Assembly (NCBI GenBank): GCA_018881555.1
Contig: JACAXG010000112.1
Span: forward strand, 372,001 to 436,000
Source of the DNA: Amblyornis subalaris
Lineage: Eukaryota; Chordata; Aves; Passeriformes; Ptilonorhynchidae
DNA length: 64,000 nt
Reading direction: 5' to 3'
Shown: one piece after another, positions 27,266 to 38,235 of the stretch
Numbering within the stretch: position 1 is the stretch's first letter
Layout: each line of letters starts with the position of its first letter
Position numbers and translations under genes: made by a program
The notes under the pieces: generated by a model
What the model saw: only the letters and a program-made list of their open reading frames with translations
Database searches by the model: none
Told to the model about the DNA's origin: nothing

Positions 27266-27921
27266 TAACAACAGAGAAGAATTATTCTTGGCAGCACCTT
27301 TCAAGGAAAAGGCAAAACAAATAAGTAAATTTCATTCAGTCAACTTCACTAGTTTAGAAGTAATATTTATGAAAGTGAGATACACTAAAATTTAGATTTC
27401 CCAGGCTATATAAACCAGAGCTGATTTTATGCTTAACTAGTGCCAAGATAGCCTCTTCCTGTTACCATTACCTTCCTACAGAATGGCATCCATCATATCG
27501 TCTACTTAGAACTGAAGACACTTATATATCCCTTCTCCATATTAATATGTGGAGGATTTGCGTTGTTTATGTGAGTGTTGTATTATTTCAAAGTTCATGT
27601 TAGTGCAGTAATATACCTGATTAATTTCACAGGTCTTCTGTAGAGGTTGTGGGTTCCTGAACCCCCACAAAATAATTGTTTCCATTCCTCAAGTATTTCA
27701 TTCCTCCTTTGCATCAAATGAAGTAGTATTATCCAAGCAGTATTTCAGGAACTGCTTCCTAAGAGCTTAATCCAGAAAAGCCATCACAGTCAGGTACGCT
27801 ACTCCATATAGATCTCCAATACTGTTTTGAAGACCTTGCGTTTCAGACAGTCCTAGTTACCTTTGTATCTCACTCTAAAATACACCCTTAGGCTTACACT
27901 ATTTAAACACTACTTTTCAGG
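27266..27921. other. Intergenic DNA, nothing recognised
   Basis: AT-rich sequence between the CR1 tail and the solo LTR. No coding, RNA gene or repeat was seen. Confidence 0.6.
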
Positions 27922-27926
27922 GCTGG

Positions 27927-28648
27927 TGTCCTGGGTTAACCATATATTCTGTTACCACCCACATAAACTGGACATCTGGTCCCTGAGGTACTCCTTATCT
28001 CAACTGAGATAAGCACTCTGGCCAACAGCAAGCACCACCCATCCTGATTANATAATCTAATTTAATGGCCCATTGCACCACCCATGCTATCTTGATTAAT
28101 GGCCCATTACTGGACTCGGTAAAAATAGAATGTCAGAAACCATGAGACTCATCTGAGCTCACTGCTGAAGCAACCAATGGAACATCAGGAAAATCCTCTT
28201 CCATTGTGGAAGTCCCTGCCCCTGGGGNAGATANCAGCCAAGAAACACAGCATAAAACAAGGGTTTCGGATGGGAGAAATCACTCTCGACTCTCGACTCG
28301 ACTCGACTGTACTCCACTCCACTCCACTCCACTCCACTGCACTTCTCAGGACTGGACTCCACTCCACTCCACTGGACTCCACTCCACTCCACTGCTCTAC
28401 TAGACTGGACTACTGGGACTGGACTACCAGGCCTTTCTGCAGGACCAGTGCCTAACTGGACTACATGGCTACCACCCTGGTCAATGGGGTGTCAGGTTGC
28501 ACCGTGACTCTGTCAGTTTGTTTAGGCTGGTGTTTTATTTTAACCCTTTTTTTTTTTTTGAATTAAAATTGTAATTTTGACCTAAAATCTCTCGAGGTAT
28601 TTTGTGTGGGATTAATTTCCCCTGCTGGTTTACAGTCAAATCAGCACA
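27927..28648 (+). mobile_element. Solo LTR of an endogenous retrovirus, 722 bp, 5-bp target duplication
   Basis: Starts TGTCCTGGGTTAAC and ends AATCAGCACA. It is flanked by GCTGG on both sides (27922-27926 and 28649-28653), a 5-bp target-site duplication. It therefore has TG...CA termini and a TSD but no internal viral genes, the mark of LTR-LTR recombination. A TATA-like GGTAAAAATAG lies near 28118, and an AATTAAA poly(A)-like signal at 28560-28566. A 5-bp TSD is typical of class III (ERVL-like) elements, but I cannot name the family. Short open frames here come from the internal minisatellite. Confidence 0.85.
28288..28394. repeat. Pentamer minisatellite (ACTCC/GACTC) inside the solo LTR
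   Basis: Repeats of CGACT shift to ACTCC, interrupted by GCACTTCTCAGGACTGG and ACTGG variants. Because the unit is 5 bases, all three frames stay open on both strands and produce repetitive peptides such as LHSTP, which explains the overlapping spurious open frames. Confidence 0.9.
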
Positions 28649-28653
28649 GCTGG

Positions 28654-29530
28654 GANGCTGCTTTCATACCATTTAGACTTTTTGCACTATCACTGTCCCA
28701 AACCAAGTGGGACTAATACATTATTGTAAATTCCACAGATATACCATGTGAGATCAAGAGAAAATCTATGCCAAGTGACACAGGCAGTCCATCCCAAAAA
28801 AAAGCAATTTAGAAGTATAAAAGCAAACCAATATAGAATACTTGGCAGATAAAGAGAGGTCCTATAGAGGAAAAAATCCAGTGGCTTATTAAATCACAGA
28901 ACCACAGAATCAAATGCAGCTTGTAAATTCTCATTTCAGAGCTACTGAGGAACATGAGGGCACCACCTTCAAATATAAAATATTTTTATATTTTTTATTT
29001 GAAGTGGTCTTAGAAGAAATAGAAAAACATAATTCCATCAAGGATCTTATCTTACAAAATCTGTACGCAAAGAAGCCGTCAGGTACAGTTCTTCAAGCTT
29101 TGAATCTTGCAGAAGAGCAGGAGTGAATCATTAAGGTGACTAAGCATGTGTTAGTATCCATACTCCTCTCTGGTCCAAATGCATATGAAAAATAATTTTA
29201 GATAAAATTTAAAGAAACTGAAGTCTTTTAAGAAAACAACATATTTAAGCCCCATTTCTATTATCCCTGTATTATCTCTTGCATCAAATTCCTGAGAGGG
29301 ACCTTAGTTCATTTAGTCAGCTAAAGAACAGGGAGGAAGAGAGTAAGTGATATGATTTGGAGTGCATACAAAAGCCAATGATTGCATTCCTGTAACNGTA
29401 ATAAAAATGTGAAGAAGAAGAAAAAAGTTAAATATTACCTTATGTAAATCAATAGTAAGTAACTGCTGACAGTGTTCCAGAAGCGCTGCAGTAGTGTTCA
29501 GGTACACCGCTATTTCACTGCTCTACCTTA
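28654..29530. other. Intergenic DNA, nothing firm
   Basis: AT-rich, gene-free. A short CACAGAACCACAGAATCA piece near 28896 resembles a CR1 tail in reverse, but is too short to call. Confidence 0.5.
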
Positions 29531-29621
29531 ATGAGTTAAGTGAGAGGACATGAATTCCTAGTGCTAGGTTGCAGGGATTGCTGGACTCCTCCCTTGGACT
29601 GAGCTAGGAGGATTGTGACCA
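29531..29621. repeat. Dispersed repeat, copy A
   Basis: Pairs with 31084-31175. Shared strings include GTGAGAGGACA, TTCCTAGTGCTAGGTTG and GGACTGAGCT-GG, in the same order and spacing. Family unknown. Confidence 0.6.
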
Positions 29622-31083
29622 ACACCGTTTGGAAGGAGAAAACACGGTAGTAACAATGTATGCATGAGCCAAACATGAAAAGGTGTGCCATACTTCAAAC
29701 CTAGGAACCATGTACTAGGAATGCAGATCAGGCAGCCATAAGAAAAACAGTCTGAAAGTAAACTGACATTGTCTAAGAAAGCCCAGTGTGCTGTTAGATC
29801 ATGGAAATTAAACTGTCAAAAAGAAGAGCAGAGCATCAAAAATTCTTACTCTCAAAATATTAAGGAGATATTAAAGCTTACATACAAAATGAATACAGAC
29901 ACCACACGGGAATGTCTGGATTCCCTCAGGGAAGGGGAGACATGTAGNCATGACAGAAACTGATTGAGAAGTACAGATTAAGCTTTTCACTGAACTAAGT
30001 TTAATTAGGATATAATAAATAACTGCTGTGATGGTGAGTAGCCTGTCTTCACCAATGGGGAGCTTTCTTCTGACATCAGTTGAGAAAGAATTAACCTACA
30101 CACCTGAAGTACAGAATTTACGACATAAGAGCATAATTGAAACACAATTATTACTTCTGCTATTCAAACTAATACAAACTGCTGGGAGAATTATGGTACA
30201 AAAAACTTGACTAGACATTTGAAAGGTATCTGTCAAAAATGTTTTGCTTTTATTTTAGTAAGCACCCTCAAAAAAAATAGTGCTTTAAAAAAAAATTGTA
30301 TTTCAGTATGTGATAGAACACATAACTTTAAAAAGTTGAGAAAACTCAGAGGAGACAAGAATAAACCAAAAACGATTTTTTGCTGCTTGTGTCCTTGCAG
30401 ACCGGTCCTTTGTTCCTAGCTTGATTTCAGCCTGGAAATGCAGTTTCTCTTTCCTCTGTTTGGTTTTAAGTAATCCCTTCTGGTTCCTAGGTATTCTTTC
30501 TTTATCACAGTTTGAGACTTTATTTTCAACAGTATTTCTGTAGTCTTTGGTGTGCTGCACACCTGGGAGATNTCTTGTCTGTTGCCTTTCTAGAGTAATA
30601 TAATATACATGGTGTCATACAAATAAAACACCAGAGGTTGCAAGAAGTTAAAGTGACTGTTGCACAATAGAGTGTCTTTGTCCTTTCACCTTCCTTAACT
30701 GCATCATATTGAGAAAGCCAAACAGGGCTGGCAAACAGGAACNGTACAGTTTGCACAATGACTATTCAGAAAGATAGGTTTCTGCATCTGTTTGCTTTTC
30801 CCTGATTAAAGAGGACCTACACCTTCAAGTTCGTTCTGCATGGTGAGCTATTACACAACCACTGAGTATTTATTTAAATTTTACTAGGAATGACAGCAAC
30901 CATGGGCAACAAAAAGGGATTTGACCATCAGCTTGTCAGGACAGCGGTCCTGAAGGCACTGCTTGAGATATAGTGGGGTTGCCAAGTTTGGTACAAGTGT
31001 AGGTAGCAGTAATGCACCAACGACACAGTCCTGGCTGGCATTGACCGGTGGACTGCAAGGGCAGATCAGAATGTTTTACCCTA
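29622..31083. other. Intergenic DNA between the two repeat copies
   Basis: AT-rich at first, becoming GC-richer from about 30930. Short frames on both strands lack protein-family features. An ATG in good context (ACCATGG at 30900) opens about 22 codons only. Confidence 0.5.
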
Positions 31084-31175
31084 CTGAGTCCTGTGAGAGG
31101 ACACAGTTTCCTAGTGCTAGGTTGAAAGGAAGGATGGTCACCTTCCCAGGACTGAGCTGGGCTACTGGTGACCCC
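31084..31175. repeat. Dispersed repeat, copy B
   Basis: Same orientation and order of shared strings as 29531-29621, about 1.55 kb away. It could be a local duplication or two insertions of one old element. Confidence 0.6.
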
Positions 31176-31469
31176 CATCTTCATGCAGGTAAACTCCAGT
31201 TAGGCACTGAGTCACTTACTGAAAGGGCTGTAGTAAGGACTGGATAATCTTCAAAACATCACAGCAGCAAGAACATTGATGAGTTCTTCACAGACACCCT
31301 GGAAGTTTGACAGCCTCAGCCCTGCTTTGCTGGGAAAGGAAAGCTAAGGATGTACTTGAATCAGTAAAGCTTGGAGACTACAAGATTGGGGCAGGCTGAA
31401 AAACTGGCTCTTCTGTCAACAGAAAGAAAGTTTTTATCCTCTTGCAGACGGGCTCAAACACAAGACGAA

Positions 31470-31880
31470 CTAAGACCTGGTAATGGATGAGAGGGAACAA
31501 CTTCCAGCAGGAAAGGCACATCAGGAAGCCAAGTATGATCTGACATAAAGACGGGGCAGTCCGTGATGGTGTTTGGAAACTTCTTCTGCACGGTGAGGGT
31601 GGGGTGATAATGAAGGCACCATCTGCTCACTATGTGGGCTGTCTAGCAGGTTTTGCTGTTTCTCAGGATTTTGTATCAAGGATGTATGGAGAAATTACTG
31701 AGACCTTGGACAAGGACTTCTTGCGGTTCATCCATGTGAACATTAATGAAACANCAAAGTAAATGCTGAGCATACCAAGGCTAAGCATAGGGTCCTGACT
31801 GTAAGGAACAACAGCATAGTTCATGTGGGGATGTCATTGCTTCTGACGGACAATGGAAAAGAAACATGTAGGTGCAGCTG
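31470..31880 (+). other. Coding-like relic of unknown origin
   Basis: Three open pieces follow one another on the plus strand with shifts between them. The first runs over about 31475-31543 and includes MDEREQLPAGKAHQEAKYDL. The second runs over about 31549-31752 and includes YGEITETLDKDFLRFIHVN. The third runs over about 31759-31877 and includes VRNNSIVHVGMSLLLTDNG. Composition is protein-like (mixed acidic, basic and hydrophobic residues) and unlike the AT-driven chance frames nearby. I do not recognise a family; it could be a processed pseudogene or part of a mobile element. It lies just upstream of the reversed CR1 3' end. Confidence 0.25.
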
Positions 31881-32582
31881 AAGTCTGCCGGTAACAGAAT
31901 CACACAGAATCACAGAATAATCAGGGTGGGAAGAGACCTTCAATGTCATCCAGTCCAACCATCAACCTATCACCACTATAACCACCCCTAACCATATAGT
32001 AAAGTACCACATCCAGATGCCTCTTGAACACTTCCAGAGATGGTNGCTCCACCACCTCCCTGGGCAAATTATTCCAATGCATAACAAACCTTTCAGTGTC
32101 TGCCTTTTCTGATCTCTGATCTGAACCTCCCCTGGTNCAACTTGACACCATTTCCTCTTGTCCTTTCACTTGAGACATGGCAGAAAAGACTGACCCCCAC
32201 CTCACTGCAACCTCCTTTCAGTTAATTGTACAGAGCAATGAGGTTCCCCCTGAGCCTCCTCTTTTCCAGACTAAACAAACTCAGTTACCTCAGTCACTCC
32301 TTATAAGACATTTTCTTAGACCCTTCACCAACTTTGTTGTCCTTCTCTGAACATGGTCCAGCACCTCAATGTCCTTTTTTAAGTGAGGGGCCCAAAACTG
32401 AACACAGCACTCAATGTGTCACCTCACCAATGCTGAGTACAGAGGGACAATCACTGCCCTGGTTCTGCTGGCCACAAAAATCTTGATACAGGCCAAGATG
32501 CCATTGGCCTTCTTTGTCATCTGGGCACACACTGGCTCATGTTCAGCTGGCTGTCTACCAGCCAAGTCCCCAAGTCCCTTTC

Positions 32583-33145
32583 TGTAGAATCGCGCGCTGT
32601 CCCTCAATGAAAGCCCGGAGGATAGCTGCTGTGTCCCACACCGGAGCTCCGGCGTCTACCACGGGCGGCTCGCACACTCCCACACGCTGNAGGGACAGGC
32701 TCCTCACCNGAGGGAGCTTTCTAGGGCTATTGTTCCAAAATGCGGGCGGAGGTAAAGAAGCCGAGAGGGGATTCTCCGTATGAGTTCCACACAAAGGATT
32801 CACTNAGTGAAGGGTTCAGGGACAAAGAGCCCCAGCAGCAGGGTTACACAGGATTTTATACCCCACTGAGCGGGGGTGGAGAGAGCAACAGTGACCAATA
32901 ATCTGAGGGTTAAGGGGAGGAGACAAGGCGGGGACATAGAACATCAACCAACGGGAGTAATACAAAGGAGGGACTGCAGGAGGGAACCAATGGGGCATCA
33001 AACAGAGTCGAACTTCCCAGGAACAATACATATTAACGAGGGGAAATGAATATTTAAAGCCTCATACATGGAACAGGGAGGGGAGGACAAGTTACCATAG
33101 TAAGAGGGTCTGCTGGCTGTTGAGCCAGGGGAGAGATGGGTTTTC
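32583..33145 (-). mobile_element. Solo LTR nested in the CR1 (minus strand)
   Basis: Fills a clean break in the CR1. On the minus strand it has CCAAT-type motifs (reverse of ACCAATGGGG 32986-32995, AACCAACGGG and GACCAATAAT). A TATA box follows (GGGGTATAAAATCC, complement near 32851-32864), then a GC/CpG-rich R/U5-like part ending ATTCTACA (complement of TGTAGAAT at 32583). This order is that of a retroviral U3-R-U5. The left edge is clear; the right edge is approximate and no target duplication was resolved. Preserved CpGs suggest it is younger than the CR1 it sits in. No viral gene is present. Confidence 0.7.
32851..32864 (-). promoter_or_regulatory. TATA box of the nested LTR
   Basis: GGATTTTATACCCC on the plus strand reads GGGGTATAAAATCC on the minus strand. 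The CCAAT-like boxes lie upstream of it in that orientation. Confidence 0.55.
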
Positions 33146-33629
33146 ACTGAGTGAGCAGTCAAATCTCTGCTGCTGCTCCAGATCACCAGGTTGTAGGACC
33201 AGCCTCTCTTTCTGNGGTCTGGGCAGCCTCACCTGCCTGCACCACTACACCTTTCTGCTGAGCAACTCTCAAGCCACTCCTCCTCAACCCCACAGCACTG
33301 CATGGAGTTGTGACCCAAGTGCAGGACCCATCACTTCTCCTTATTGAACCTCATGCAGTTGTCCTTGGCCTATCAATCCAGTCTGTCAAGATCCCTCTGC
33401 AGAGCTTTCCTACCCTCAAGCAAATCAACACTCCCATCTAACTCAGTGTCATCTGTGAACTGACCAAGAGTGCACTCAATCCCCTCATCCAAATCATCAA
33501 TAAAGGTGTTAAATAGGACAGGCACCAATACTGAGCCCTGGGGAGCACCACTAATGACCAGTCACCTCCAGACTGAAGAGCTGGTGTCATGTGCCTGTCT
33601 TTTTGGTCTCAGGACTCCTCCAAAGTATT

Positions 33630-33857
33630 CAGTGATAGGACAAGAGGAAAAAGCAAAAAGTCTTTTCAATGAGAGTGATCAAATGCTGGAACAGATTGCC
33701 TGGAGAGGCTGTGAATTCTTCATCCCTGCAGATTTTGAAAGGGTGAAAGGACAAATTCCTATACAACAACATTCAGATTTGAAATATGTCCTGCTTTTAC
33801 TGGTCTAGGACTGATNTCTCTAGAGCTCCCTTTGAACTGGAATTATGATTCCGTGCT
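33630..33857 (+). mobile_element. CR1 3' fragment, plus strand
   Basis: Contains the CR1 3' motifs GATAGGACAAGAGG, then a diverged GATTGCCTGGAGAGGCTGTG, then TCCCTTTGAACTGGAATTATGATTCCGTG, matching the usual CR1 end. It abuts the 5' side of the minus-strand CR1, so the two copies lie back to back with their 3' ends outward. Confidence 0.75.
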
Positions 33858-36379
33858 CCTCCAAAGAGCAATGGAAAGTTGGGTGAAACTTTCCAAGTGG
33901 AGGAGGCTGCCCCTGTCTATTGAGAGCAACTGAACTTGAAGAGGAGGTTCAAGAAGAGTCAACAGCCCGGAGCAGACAGAATTAACAGACACAAAGCAGA
34001 TGAGGCTTCCACCTGCACCTCAGCTGAGATGTTGAGGGGATTAACAAACTGTCAGACGGATCTCAATGTTGTGGAAAAGGAAAACTTCCCAGGGCCAAAA
34101 GAGGATTTTTAGAGTTGGCTGCCAGCCAGGAAGTGGCTCTTTTCCTTGACATCAAGCCTAGAAGCAAAAGTCTGTGAGAAAGGACACTGCAGGTTGGGAA
34201 GGATTTCACTAATCCCAAGAACTTGTCTTGGGATTGGTTTCTTCTAAAGAACAAATTATACAGGTTTATCTTATAAAACACAGTTATTAGACTTATTATA
34301 ATAAAATAATTACTATAGCACAGTTTTAGTTTTGTGCTGGGGTTTTTTTTTCACCTCCTTTTTAGTTTTTTTCCTTTCATATCTTTTAGAGTTTGTCTTA
34401 AGAAAAAAAATTTGGAATTTCAAGCAAATTGCCCTGAGTGAGTTTGAGTATGATCTTCCATGCTGCAGTGCTTCAAAACTGAAAACTTCTTAAAAGGATT
34501 CATTGAAACTGCAGTGCAACATAATTTAAAAACTACTTTATATTATACTGGACATGGAAAAATTACCTTATTTGGATGTTTACAGGGTATTTGATTTTTA
34601 TTTTGAAAGCGTGGAAGCATGTGTCTAAAGGCATTGTACAAAACCATTTTCTACAGAAAAGTTGACTGAATGTTGTAAACTAAGATGAAATAAGCTAAAA
34701 TCAGTAAAGATTTTATTTCTCCAGTTGTGTTGAGGGGTTTTTTCTCCTCTTAAGGTATGACTGAGGAACAACATGACCACTAGAGGGCAGAGAGAGATAA
34801 CTTTTTAAATACATTGATTTCTTTTAGAAGTACTATTTTTGTGACAAGTTAGTAATTTTGGACTGCTAATGAATTCTTGAGCTAGCTACTGACTAGAAAG
34901 CAATGAAAGACAGATTCAAATTCAAACATTCATTTGAATACCATTAATTAAGGTATGTGAGTCAAAATAATTTAAAAAATTACGAGGGACATAATTTAAG
35001 ATAATTGCAAAATTACTGATGAGATATGCAATCAGTAACGGAACGAGATGATGGGAAGAAAATATATGAGCATGATAAAGTAATTGTGAAATTAAAAAGT
35101 AATACTAATTGGAGAAAAGAGAAAGTAGTATTTCCATATGTCCTGGGGGGTGGGAAAAAAAAAAGGTTGCTACAGATTACTATGCTTACTGAAATAAAAT
35201 ACAGTATTGAATATTTTATCTATGTTTTATTTCATAGCTTGCTAGCAGAACATATTCATACTAACTGCCTTTATATAGCATATACTTCCAAATACCTTAA
35301 GATTAATTTACTCTATGTAAATATGCATACAAATATATAAATTAATATGTAAATGCTTACCATTGCGTCTTGTTGGTTTCATTGAATTTTCTCATGTGCT
35401 AGATTGGAAAGAATGTAACCTTTTAATCACATCTAAACATGCACTTAATTATGTTATATTGATGTTTTTATAAAATGCCTATAAAAACTAATAAGACAAT
35501 GTTAAAATGCACTTTGTAATAGTAAAAGTGTACATTGTTTTCTGTACTGCCATAATACTCAGTTATACATAGCCAAGCAGTCTTTTTTTGTCTGAAATTC
35601 AGCTTAAGGATTAAAACACCAAAATATATTTTTTGACCCATTTCAATAGTCAGTGGAGAGCTGGGATTCAATTTAGTTACCTGAANACAATCTGTTAATG
35701 TTTTATGAGACAACTTAGTCTATGAGAGTAATTCAGAAGGGTTTTACAGCTGCCATGGTCAAATTACAGAAGAACTACAACTTTTGGAGGTCATCTGGAG
35801 TCCACAAGGGTTATGCTGGGTAAANGTGCACCTATGCAAGCAATAGGACCCGTTCCAGTGTCACACTCAAAATCTGGGTTATAGGGAAAGAGGAAGCACA
35901 CATTTCAGATACACACAATCAAGAATTTATTGTAAATATAAATAGGATTTTAAGAGTCTAATCAGTTTTAGTGCACATCCAATTGTTGTGGAAGAATAAG
36001 AAATAATAATGCAGTTAAAACTGTTATACACACACACTTCTTTTACTGCTGTTATGCTCACCCTTCCCCTGCTCCTTAGAGTCCTAAAATTGGTAGCTTC
36101 ATTTGGGTCATACGTAGGACGACATTGCCATTTCTTGGAGTTCTTTGTCAAGAAAAATCTGGCATTCATGTTGCTGGTTCCTTATTCCTTTCTCTAGGAT
36201 CCAGTTAGGAACATTCTTGCATGCTTGCAAACACACTTGTATATCTTTGCTCTTTTCTCACTGTTTTGCAGCTCTCTATTTCATCCAAAGATACTATGGA
36301 CAGTGCATCTTACCTATCTTTGATATTATTGCTTTGTTCTCCTTGTTACTTCCAAAACTAGTTTTTCCCAGTGCCTATG
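33858..36379. other. Intergenic DNA without genes
   Basis: GC-richer to about 34100, then AT-rich. No family recognised in any frame. Confidence 0.6.
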
Positions 36380-36775
36380 ACCTGATGACATCTGTCAGGG
36401 AGCAGAAGGAATGGATCTGCTTCCAAGAAGAAGGAGCATGGAGCCAAGATAACCCCAGTGCAGGCCCTGCCCTTACTGATGGGTGNCAGCTCCACAGCAG
36501 CAGAACAGGGTGACCAACGCAGGGCTCATGTCAGCAACAGGTCTCGTCAACAGTCCAAAGATCCTTAGACAAACACAAAGTGAAAATTCACAGATAAGTC
36601 AACCCAAGACATCCACCAGCAAGGCAGGAACATCACAGGAGAGAGCTCGTCAGAGGCACAGGGTGCCCAGGCCTAAGCTGAAATGGAGCTTCCNGGTCCG
36701 TCGTCAGGGTGTTCTAGGTAAGGCTGGCCCAAGCCACTGAGGCTTAATAGTGTCCTCAAGGCCCTGGCGCTATAA
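36380..36775. repeat. GC-richer unassigned segment, probably an old repeat
   Basis: About 400 bases clearly richer in G and C than both flanks, with sharp limits near GTCAGGGAGCAG and CTGGCGCTATAAC. Two overlapping plus-strand frames (36145-36513, 36483-36740) cross it but change character mid-frame and match no family I know. Best guess is an LTR or other repeat remnant. Confidence 0.35.
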
Positions 36776-38096
36776 CAAAATCTGTAAATCAATATGGGAA
36801 GATAAATGATATCTGCAAAATTTCNAGGGGGAAAATATTTCTTAGACAAATACATCTATGCTTTTACATTTTTTAAAAACAGACATAAGATAAATTTTAG
36901 GATGCTAACTAATTTGAAGGATTCTGCTTCTGTTTATCATTTTCCTGAAAAGCAATTTTTTTTCACATACCAAACAAAAGGTTCTCAAGTTTACCAGAAG
37001 TAACAGCAGAGTAAGAACGAAAGAGAGCATGCAGTCCTCAAGACCATCAGCTGGTCGCCACATTGTAGGATGTGTAAACTGGGGTCACTGTTGTGCTTAT
37101 TGTGATTCCGAATATTTTTCCCAGAAGTAGAAGCATAGAAATAGAAAAANGCATGGTCTGAATGAAGATACCTGTCTACTACAGCATGGACCAGACCATG
37201 TTACAGTCAGGACAAAAAGAACAACAATTCTTGTGTGTACTTTCTTTGTGTACTCAAAGTTCTGAATCCCTAAGGAGATAAAAACCAATAGGGTCATAAG
37301 GAAAATAAATTTGTTACGATAGACACCATCTCATTACCTATCTTCTGTGTGTTTTAGTCTGAGAACACACAGCTGATCAAAAAACTCACTGAGAAAACAA
37401 GAATAATTTTCTGTTTATCCACATTCTAAATTGGATAATCACATGTTCATTAATGAAAATAAGATAATTATCTTTCATATATGATGGCATTTCTTTATGT
37501 AATGTTTCGACTTTCAAGTAATTCCAGATGTGAGCAGGTTATTACAACAAATTAAAATGTGCTTGATTAGATTAAATATAAAAAACCCATACACAACAGT
37601 CAGCTTAAAAAAGAAAAAGGAAGGAATATTCTTATTGAATTACCCTGAACTCAGGTTATTCAGTAACAGTGACTATAATAGGATATTTAAAATAAAGCAG
37701 TAACACTTAAACATTGATTGATCTACCTATATTTTACAGTTGTATTTACTTAGTACTGTTGTTATTTATTATGGCAAAGAGAAGAGCTAGCAAGTCATCA
37801 AAGGCTAACTGAATAAACTGTTAAACCATTTAAAATATAATGAAATAATAACAGTTTGAAAGTCATTAAATCAGTGATAAAGAATGGCATATGACAAGCT
37901 TGTATTTCACAATGTCTTACTGGAGGGTAAAAACAATGTAATTGAAAGGTTGTAAGTCTTGACTTTATATTTAAACAGCTGAATTGTATTTTATCATTTA
38001 TGCTGTTGTAATATTACAGCATGTCATTTACCAACTTTTCACAACATTTCAATGATTTAAGAGTTCATAGGTATTTAAAAGCACATAATGATAGTT
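36776..38096. other. AT-rich intergenic DNA
   Basis: Nothing recognised on either strand. Confidence 0.6.
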
Positions 38097-38235
38097 TATC
38101 TGGCTTTCAAGGCCAGGTTGGATGGGACACTGAGCAACCTGGTCTAGTGGGAGGTGTCCCTGCCCATGGGAGGGAGGTGGAACTAGATGATCTTAAAGGT
38201 CCTGCCCAAGCCAAACCATTCTAAGAGTCTATGAG
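38097..38235 (+). mobile_element. CR1 3' UTR fragment
   Basis: CAAGGCCAGGTTGGATGGGA, then GCAACCTGGTCTAGTGGGAG and GGAACTAGATGATCTTAAAG, ending CCATTCTAAGAGTCTATGAG. This is the standard last ~140 bases of avian CR1 and closely parallels 50013-50140. Confidence 0.92.

Larger units (their letters stand above)
31893..33575 (-). mobile_element. CR1 LINE on the minus strand, interrupted by an LTR
   Basis: Begins with the reversed CR1 tail (CACAGAATCACAGAATAATC) and 3' UTR (GTCATCCAGTCCAACC). It continues backwards through CR1 ORF2, including minus-strand pieces such as [19 protein letters not shown] (32443-32507). The match breaks at 32582 and resumes shortly after 33145, continuing to about 33575 with phrases such as ATCAATAAAGGTGTTAAATA and GAGCCCTGGGGAGCACCACT. 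The gap is filled by a different, CpG-rich element. The frame is broken and the element inactive. Confidence 0.88.

Noticed and set aside
28159..28455. Overlapping open frames with repetitive peptides on both strands
   Set aside because: Produced by a pentamer repeat that stays open in every frame; not a repeat protein gene.
28890..28915. Short reversed CR1 tail
   Set aside because: Only about 20 bases resemble the tail, with no neighbouring CR1 sequence.
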